NCBI GenBank assembly: GCA_021780935.1 | Contig: JAJXXT010000158.1 | Location: 54,841-118,840, forward strand | Direction: 5' to 3' | Source: Pseudomonadota bacterium | Lineage (GTDB): Bacteria; Pseudomonadota; Alphaproteobacteria; Acetobacterales; Acetobacteraceae | DNA: 64,000 nucleotides | In this document: piece by piece, positions 59,573 through 64,000 of the stretch | Position numbering within the stretch: the first letter of the stretch is position 1 | Layout: each line of letters opens with the position of its first letter | Made by a program: the position numbers and the translations under genes | Notes under the pieces: model-generated | The model's input: only the letters and a program-made list of their open reading frames with translations | Database searches by the model: none | What the model was told of the DNA's origin: nothing

Positions 59573-60576
59573 GTTCCCGCCTGGCGTGCCTCCAGGCGGT
59601 CGAACAGCTCGGCGACCCAGAGCAGCCGGCCGGGAATGCCGGCCGGTCGCAGCGGGTCTGACGACGGCAGCGATGCAAGGGCCGTGGCGTCGAGGAGAAA
59701 GCGGGCCTCGGGCGCCACCGGCGAGGCGGGTTGCCCCCGGTTGGCGGTGGCGGCGCGCAGCACCGCGCCGAGCTTGCCCCGCGCCGGAACCACCGCACGT
59801 GTCGATATCGAATCGAAACCGTTGGCAGCAACCGTCGCGCCGATCGTCTCATAGATCCGGCTTGCGGCACGAATGCCGAAGCGGCAGTCCCGCGGCAGTG
59901 CCGCGATACCCGCATCGGCGCGCCGATAGAGCTGTGCCGCCTCCGCCAGCAGGCGGGCGATGACGTCGCCGAGGGCCGGGGTGAAGCGCGGTTCAGCGAG
60001 GAAGGCGTCGGCGTCGATACCGGCCTCCGCGAGCCAGGCGAGTGGCAGATAGAGGCGGCCGGCGCGCGCGTCCTCGCCCACGTCGCGGGCAATGTTGGTA
60101 TATTGCATGGCGATCCCGAGATCCGCCGCGCGGGCGAGGGCGTGCGGGTCACGTGTGCCCATGACGAGCGCCATCATCACCCCCACCGTGCCGGCGACGC
60201 GCACCGCGTAGGCGCTGAGTTCCGGCAGCGTCGCGTAACGCCGCCCCGCCACGTCCCATTCCAGCCCCTCGATCAGCGCCTCCGGCAGCGCACGGGGGAT
60301 GGCGTGGCGCGCCATCACCTCGGCGAAGGCACGATCGGCGGGATGCGCGCCCGGGGTGCCGCGGGCGATCGCGCCGAGGCGGCGGCGCAGCGTCGGCCCG
60401 GCATCCGGGTCACGGCCAAGGTCCACCGCGTCGTCCGCGATGCGGCAGAACGCGTAGAGCGCGGTGGCGGAGGCGCGCACCCGCGACGGCAACAGCAGCG
60501 ATGCCACGCGAAAACTGCGCGAACCGCCGCGCAGCAGCCGGGTGCAGGAGGCGAGGTCAGCTGAGGTGAGCGGCAT
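59569..60576 (-). CDS. crtB: Phytoene synthase
   Basis: A 335-residue squalene/phytoene synthase. Both Asp-rich motifs are present: AFCRIADDAVDLGRD (first) and NIARDVGEDARAGRLYLP (second). It also has ARHAIPRALPEALIEGLEWD and AGTVGVMMALVMG, all usual. It condenses two GGPP molecules into phytoene at the membrane. The ATG lies inside the crtI 3' end (20-bp overlap), so crtI-crtB are tightly coupled, and its stop overlaps the small gene orf46. Confidence 0.93.
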   Translation of the reverse strand: MPLTSADLASCTRLLRGGSRSFRVASLLLPSRVRASATALYAFCRIADDAVDLGRDPDAGPTLRRRLGAIARGTPGAHPADRAFAEVMARHAIPRALPEALIEGLEWDVAGRRYATLPELSAYAVRVAGTVGVMMALVMGTRDPHALARAADLGIAMQYTNIARDVGEDARAGRLYLPLAWLAEAGIDADAFLAEPRFTPALGDVIARLLAEAAQLYRRADAGIAALPRDCRFGIRAASRIYETIGATVAANGFDSISTRAVVPARGKLGAVLRAATANRGQPASPVAPEARFLLDATALASLPSSDPLRPAGIPGRLLWVAELFDRLEARQAGT

Positions 60577-62074
60577 GGGGCACCACGCGGTCTAGAACAC
60601 GGGCGGAGGCGAGCACACCGGGCAGGCCTGCGCCCGGATGCGTGCCGGCGCCAACCAGATAGAGCCCCGGCATTTCCTCGCTGGCGTTGTGCGGGCGGAA
60701 CCAGGCGCTTTGCGTCAGCACCGGTTCGAGCCCGAAGCCCGCACCCTTCTCGCTCGCCAGCTCGTCACGAAACTGCAACGGTGTCATCAGGCGCTGGGTG
60801 ACGATCGCCTCACCCAGGCCCGGCAGCAACGTCGCCTCCAGCCGCTGCTGGATCGCGGCGCGATAAGGCTCGGCTGCAATGCGCCAGTCGATATCGGCAT
60901 CGAGATGTGGCACCGGCGAGAGCACGTAGAACGCGTCGCAGTCCGGCGGCGCCAACGTCGGGTCCATGGCGCTCGGCCGGTGCAGGTAGAGCGAGAAATC
61001 GGGCGCCAGCACGCGCCGGTCGAAGATATCTCGCAGCAACCCACGATAACGCGGACCGAGCAGAATCGTGTGCTGGCCCACCGTGTCCCAGCGCCTTCTG
61101 GTGCCGAAATACCAGACGAAAAGCCCCATGGAGTAGCGCGCGCGGGCGAGCCGACGCCGCGTCCATCGGCGCTTGCCCGGCAGCAGGCGGGCATAGGTGC
61201 TCGCCGCATCGGCGTTGGAGACCACAATATCGGCGCTCATGCGTTCGCCGCTGGCAAGCTCGACACCGGCGGCGCGGCCGGATTCCGTGAGGATGGAGGT
61301 GACATCGGCGCCGAGGCGCAGCGCGCCGCCGCCACGCTCGATGAGACGGACCATCCCCGCCACCAGCGCGCCGGTGCCGCCGAGCGCCCAATGCACGCCG
61401 TACGCACGCTCCAGGTGCATGATCAGCGCGTAGATGGCGCTGGCGCGGAACGGGTTGCCGCCGATGAGCAGCGGATGGAACGAGAACACGGTACGCAGCC
61501 GCTCGTCGCGCAGGTGGCGCGCGACCAGGCCATGGACGCTGCCGAGCCCACCGAGCCGCAGCAGGTCTGGCGCCACCTTGACCATATCGAAGAAGGAGAG
61601 AAACGGCACCGAGCCTAGCTGCTCGAACCCGACACGGTAGATTTCCGCCGAACGGGCCATCAGCCGCTCGAATCCCTCGACGTCGCCCGGGGAGAAACGG
61701 GCCACCTCGGCGCGCATCGCGGCGGGATCTGCCGAATAGGTGAAAGTGGCGCCGTCGTCGAAACGAATCCGATAGAACGGGTCGAGCGGAACCAGGCGCA
61801 CATCATCGGCGAGCCGCGCGCCGGCCATCGTCCACAGCTCCTCGAACAGGAACGGCGCGGTAACGATCGTGGGGCCGGCGTCGAAGGTGAACCCATCCTG
61901 GTGGAAAACGCGGGCGCGCCCGCCGGGCTGGTCGCAGCGCTCCAGCACGGTCACGCGCCAGCCACGCGCCTGCAGGCGGATCGCGGCGGCAAGCCCACCG
62001 AATCCGGCGCCGATCACCACGGCGTGGGGCGCCATGCCCAAGCGCAGCGCGGTTCTGTGCAGGGGCGCGTTCAT
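60557..62074 (-). CDS. crtI: Phytoene desaturase
   Basis: A 505-residue flavoprotein. The FAD loop is AVVIGAGFGGLAAAIRLQAR followed by LERCDQPGGRARVFHQDGFT and DAGPTIVTAPFLFEELW. The middle blocks GGTGALVAGMVRLIERGGGA and RKARYSMGLF-like (ARARYSMGLFVWYFG) and the C-terminal YLVGAGTHPGAGLPGVLASA are hallmarks of bacterial CrtI. It makes neurosporene or lycopene from phytoene. ATG 62074 overlaps the stop of the small membrane protein gene upstream. Confidence 0.94.
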   Translation of the reverse strand: MNAPLHRTALRLGMAPHAVVIGAGFGGLAAAIRLQARGWRVTVLERCDQPGGRARVFHQDGFTFDAGPTIVTAPFLFEELWTMAGARLADDVRLVPLDPFYRIRFDDGATFTYSADPAAMRAEVARFSPGDVEGFERLMARSAEIYRVGFEQLGSVPFLSFFDMVKVAPDLLRLGGLGSVHGLVARHLRDERLRTVFSFHPLLIGGNPFRASAIYALIMHLERAYGVHWALGGTGALVAGMVRLIERGGGALRLGADVTSILTESGRAAGVELASGERMSADIVVSNADAASTYARLLPGKRRWTRRRLARARYSMGLFVWYFGTRRRWDTVGQHTILLGPRYRGLLRDIFDRRVLAPDFSLYLHRPSAMDPTLAPPDCDAFYVLSPVPHLDADIDWRIAAEPYRAAIQQRLEATLLPGLGEAIVTQRLMTPLQFRDELASEKGAGFGLEPVLTQSAWFRPHNASEEMPGLYLVGAGTHPGAGLPGVLASARVLDRVVPHAAHLS

Positions 62075-62331
62075 CGCCGCCAGCGCGGTACGATATCGGC
62101 GATGTGGCAGACCAGCGACGCCAGCAGCAGGGTCGCCGGGAAAAGCCAGGGCACATGCATGCCGGTCAGCATGGCGGCGAGGGCCAGCGTCATGCCGGCA
62201 AGGGCCGTTCTGAGCAGGTCGAGGCGCCGCGACAGCGTGAGAACCATGACTTCCGCCCCGATCAGGATGACCACCAGCGGCCAGACGTCACCGCCGGCAA
62301 AAGCCTTGGCGAGAGCGGCGTCAAGCGGCAC
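62071..62331 (-). CDS. Small membrane protein between bchO and crtI
   Basis: About 86 residues from GTG 62331 (TTG 62337 is an alternative). Three hydrophobic stretches are visible (WPLVVILIGAEVMVLTLS, LLRTALAGMTLALAAMLTGM, WLFPATLLLASLVCHIADIV). The start lies 10 bp inside bchO and the stop overlaps the crtI ATG, so it is translated in step with both. I recognise no named family. Its place in the carotenoid/bacteriochlorophyll operon suggests a membrane role in pigment assembly. Confidence 0.7.
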   Translation of the reverse strand: MPLDAALAKAFAGGDVWPLVVILIGAEVMVLTLSRRLDLLRTALAGMTLALAAMLTGMHVPWLFPATLLLASLVCHIADIVPRWRR

Positions 62332-63211
62332 GGGCAAGATCTTTCTCCGCGAAAAAGGCGCGCATGGCGGCGGCGGCTTCGGCCGGATGTTCCTCGTGCG
62401 CGAGGTGGCCCGTTCCGGGCAGCAGCAGGACCCGCCCGTCGCGAACGAGGCCCGCGACACGGCCGGCCTGCTCGGGCGGGATCGCGGTATCGCGCTCGCC
62501 GGCGATGAGCAGCAGGCGGGTCGACAGATGCGGCAGCGCGCGCTCCAGCGAAGCGAGATCCCAGTTCGCCATCATGCCCAGCGCCGCCGCAACATGCGCC
62601 GGTTGCTGCATCAGCCGCCGATAGAGGTCGAGCCCGCTTTGGTCGATCGTGGACCCGGTGCCGGCGATCAGGCGCGCCACCACGCGCGGGTTGGCGGCGC
62701 GTGCCGATAGCAGTACCGGCACCACCGGGAGAGCGAAAAACAGGCGGGCCAGCGGCACATACCACGCCGTCCCCTGACCGCGCAGTGCCAGCAGCGCGCC
62801 GTTGAGCGAAACCATCGCGTTGGGGTGAATGGCATCATCGAGGATCATCCGCGCCAGCACCGCAGCACCGGCCGAATGACCGGCGCAGAATGCCGGCGAG
62901 CGACGCATCTCGCGCAGCAGGGCGCCAACCAGTCCCGCCATGCCCGGCAACGAGAGGCGCGAGGCGGGCGGCGACGCGGTGAAGCCATGACCGGGCAGAT
63001 CTGGTGCGATAACGGTATAATAACGTGCCAGCAATGGCAGCAGAGCACGCCAGGAATGGGTCGCCGCCGCGGTGCCGTGCAGCAGCAACAGGACCGGTCC
63101 CTCGCCCGCAACCTGGACGTGCCAGGTGATGCCACCCGCGGCGATGAACCGGCTGGCATCGTGGTTGGGCCAGTCGCGGCCTTCGCGCAGCCAGAGCGCG
63201 TGGCGGCTCAT
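62321..63211 (-). CDS. bchO: BchO, alpha/beta hydrolase of the magnesium chelatase operon
   Basis: A 296-residue alpha/beta hydrolase. The oxyanion segment LLLLHGTAAATHSWRALLPL, the nucleophile elbow FCAGHSAGAAVLARM (Ser in GHSAG), LLIAGERDTAIPPEQAG and the late GTGHLAHEEHP His complete the triad. BchO lies with bchD in most purple bacteria and is linked to magnesium chelation, but its reaction is not settled. ATG 63211 overlaps the bchD stop (ATGA). Confidence 0.92.
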   Translation of the reverse strand: MSRHALWLREGRDWPNHDASRFIAAGGITWHVQVAGEGPVLLLLHGTAAATHSWRALLPLLARYYTVIAPDLPGHGFTASPPASRLSLPGMAGLVGALLREMRRSPAFCAGHSAGAAVLARMILDDAIHPNAMVSLNGALLALRGQGTAWYVPLARLFFALPVVPVLLSARAANPRVVARLIAGTGSTIDQSGLDLYRRLMQQPAHVAAALGMMANWDLASLERALPHLSTRLLLIAGERDTAIPPEQAGRVAGLVRDGRVLLLPGTGHLAHEEHPAEAAAAMRAFFAEKDLARAA

Positions 63212-64000
63212 CGCAATCGCCCGGGCTGGGGGGGGGCTGGCCGCGCCACGCGGGCCACCGCGGCGGCATCCGCGAACGGCAGTGCCACGTAGCGCGCGCC
63301 CATCAATCCCGCCAGTTCGCGCGCGAAGGCCCCGGGTCGCGGCGCGGTGTCGATCAGCACCGCTGGCAGGCCGGCGGCACGCAAAGCCCGCGCGGCGGCG
63401 CGGGCATCCGCCTCCGCCTGCCCCCTGCCCTGCCCCGCATCGCGCGCGATATTGGCGCGCCCGTCGGTCAGCAGAACCAGGCTCGGGCTGCTGCCGTGCC
63501 CGCGCGCGCGCTCCGCCAGCAGCAACGCCGCATCGAGCGCCGCAGCGAGCGGGGTGCCACCACCTCCAGGCAGTGCCGCCAGGCTGCGTCGCGCCCGCGC
63601 CAGGGCCCGCGTTGGCTCCAGCAGGATCTCGGCGCTGCTGCCGCGAAAGGCGATCACCGCCACCTCATCGCGCCTGGCATAGGATTGCCCAAGCAGAATC
63701 TCGACCGCGCCCTTCGCCTCCGCGAGGCGGCCGATGGCGGCCGAGCCGGAGGCATCGACGGCAAAGATGGCGAGCGAGGCGGCGCGGGAACGGAACCGCC
63801 GAACCCGGAAATCCTCGCGGCGCACCGCGATGCGTCGTGCCATGCTGCCTGCGTCGGACCCGGGTGCGGCGGCCCGCAACGCTTGCCACGGTGCGGCGGC
63901 CCGCAACGTCTCCACCACATCGAGGCGGGCCTGCGGCCCCGGCATGCCGGCGCGTGGCGGCAAGGGGCGGCCACGCAGCCCGCCGTGCCGCCAGGCGCCC
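63208..64000 (-). CDS. bchD: Magnesium chelatase subunit D, C-terminal part
   Basis: The gene runs off the right edge; about 264 C-terminal residues are visible. The von Willebrand A domain holds the MIDAS motif VDASGSAAIGRLAEAKGAVE and the later VLLTDGRANIARDAGQGR. A basic Pro/Gly-rich linker (RGRPLPPRAGMPGPQARLD) stands before it, as expected between the AAA-like and VWA domains. It assembles with BchI and BchH to insert magnesium into protoporphyrin IX. A 27-bp in-frame tandem duplication lies in the linker region. Confidence 0.93.
   Translation of the reverse strand, partial: GAWRHGGLRGRPLPPRAGMPGPQARLDVVETLRAAAPWQALRAAAPGSDAGSMARRIAVRREDFRVRRFRSRAASLAIFAVDASGSAAIGRLAEAKGAVEILLGQSYARRDEVAVIAFRGSSAEILLEPTRALARARRSLAALPGGGGTPLAAALDAALLLAERARGHGSSPSLVLLTDGRANIARDAGQGRGQAEADARAAARALRAAGLPAVLIDTAPRPGAFARELAGLMGARYVALPFADAAAVARVARPAPPQPGRLR
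63863..63908. repeat. 27-bp in-frame tandem duplication in bchD
   Basis: GGTGCGGCGGCCCGCAACG occurs at 63863-63881 and again at 63890-63908, 27 bp apart. Read on the bchD strand it doubles a nine-residue unit beginning LRAAAP (TLRAAAPWQA then LRAAAPG). It lies in the linker just before the VWA domain and keeps the frame. Confidence 0.85.

Noticed and set aside
1..64000. tRNA, rRNA, riboswitch or insertion-sequence genes
   Set aside because: I saw no tRNA cloverleaf with TTCGA/TTCAA arm, no rRNA block, no transposase and no terminal inverted repeats; a covariance-model scan would settle the RNA question.

Overview
The window is high-GC DNA with dense, often ATGA-overlapping gene strings. It ends in a photosynthesis gene cluster (PGC) of a purple bacterium with a type-2 reaction centre. 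The layout crtEF-bchCXYZ-pufBALMC, a tetraheme PufC, lipopolysaccharide glycosyltransferases and the general gene content point to a phototrophic alphaproteobacterium. I infer the Acetobacteraceae (Rhodopila / Rhodovastum / Acidisphaera type). That placement is from gene content only; no rRNA gene is present.

Region by region: (1) 1-3003, a mutarotase-like fragment, an NAD-type short-chain dehydrogenase and a GH31 glycosidase with sulfoquinovosidase signature residues, so probably the edge of a sulfoquinovose (plant sulfolipid sugar) catabolic operon. (2) 2924-4324, a convergent DHA2-type exporter. (3) 4408-14528, a long co-directional run: two GT9 heptosyltransferase-like enzymes, an O-antigen ligase-like protein and a GT4 enzyme (LPS), mixed with an M20 peptidase, an HtrA-like protein lacking its catalytic His, and a small aromatic-type catabolic set (FAH hydrolase, AroE-like dehydrogenase, FAD monooxygenase). 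(4) 15121-21340, a luciferase-like oxidoreductase divergent from a complete branched-chain-amino-acid-type ABC transporter. A hairpin follows its binding-protein gene, and three tandem 32-bp repeats at the livM-livG junction form a chain of overlapping micro-ORFs. (5) 21351-31052, a UDP-glucuronate epimerase-like gene, siroheme synthase, a patatin lipase, an MFS remnant, parE and a TetR-controlled ABC-2 export operon. (6) 31193-37178, a small protein, an amino-acid ABC importer without ATPase, and a decayed aas gene (LplT-PlsC half open; acyl-ACP synthetase half cut off by an in-frame stop and internally deleted).

(7) 37183-45280, a leftward type VI secretion cargo cassette: VgrG, DUF3592-like membrane protein, DUF2169+pentapeptide protein, pentapeptide protein, DUF3540, DUF4150 PAAR-like, and a DUF2459 lipoprotein. 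No secretion core genes and no recognisable toxin are present. (8) 45669-46313, a SOUL heme-binding lipoprotein. (9) 46390-64000, the PGC: crtE-crtF-bchC-bchX-bchY-bchZ-pufB-pufA-pufL-pufM-pufC leftward, crtD-crtC rightward, and bchD(partial)-bchO-orf86-crtI-crtB-orf46 leftward. Paired TGTC-N10-GACA-type sites with exact 8-bp spacing precede both bchC and the crtE/crtD divide, as expected for a PpsR/CrtJ redox and light repressor. The carotenoid genes (E, B, I, C, D, F) together predict methoxylated acyclic carotenoids, and bchXYZ plus bchC predict bacteriochlorophyll a.

The points most worth a second look are the micro-ORF chain between livM and livG, the toxin-less VgrG/pentapeptide cassette with its repeat-bearing promoter region, crtC lacking any ordinary start codon, the sulfoquinovosidase with a Tyr-to-Phe change in its sulfonate site, and the Asn-L213/Asp-M44 pair in the reaction centre.
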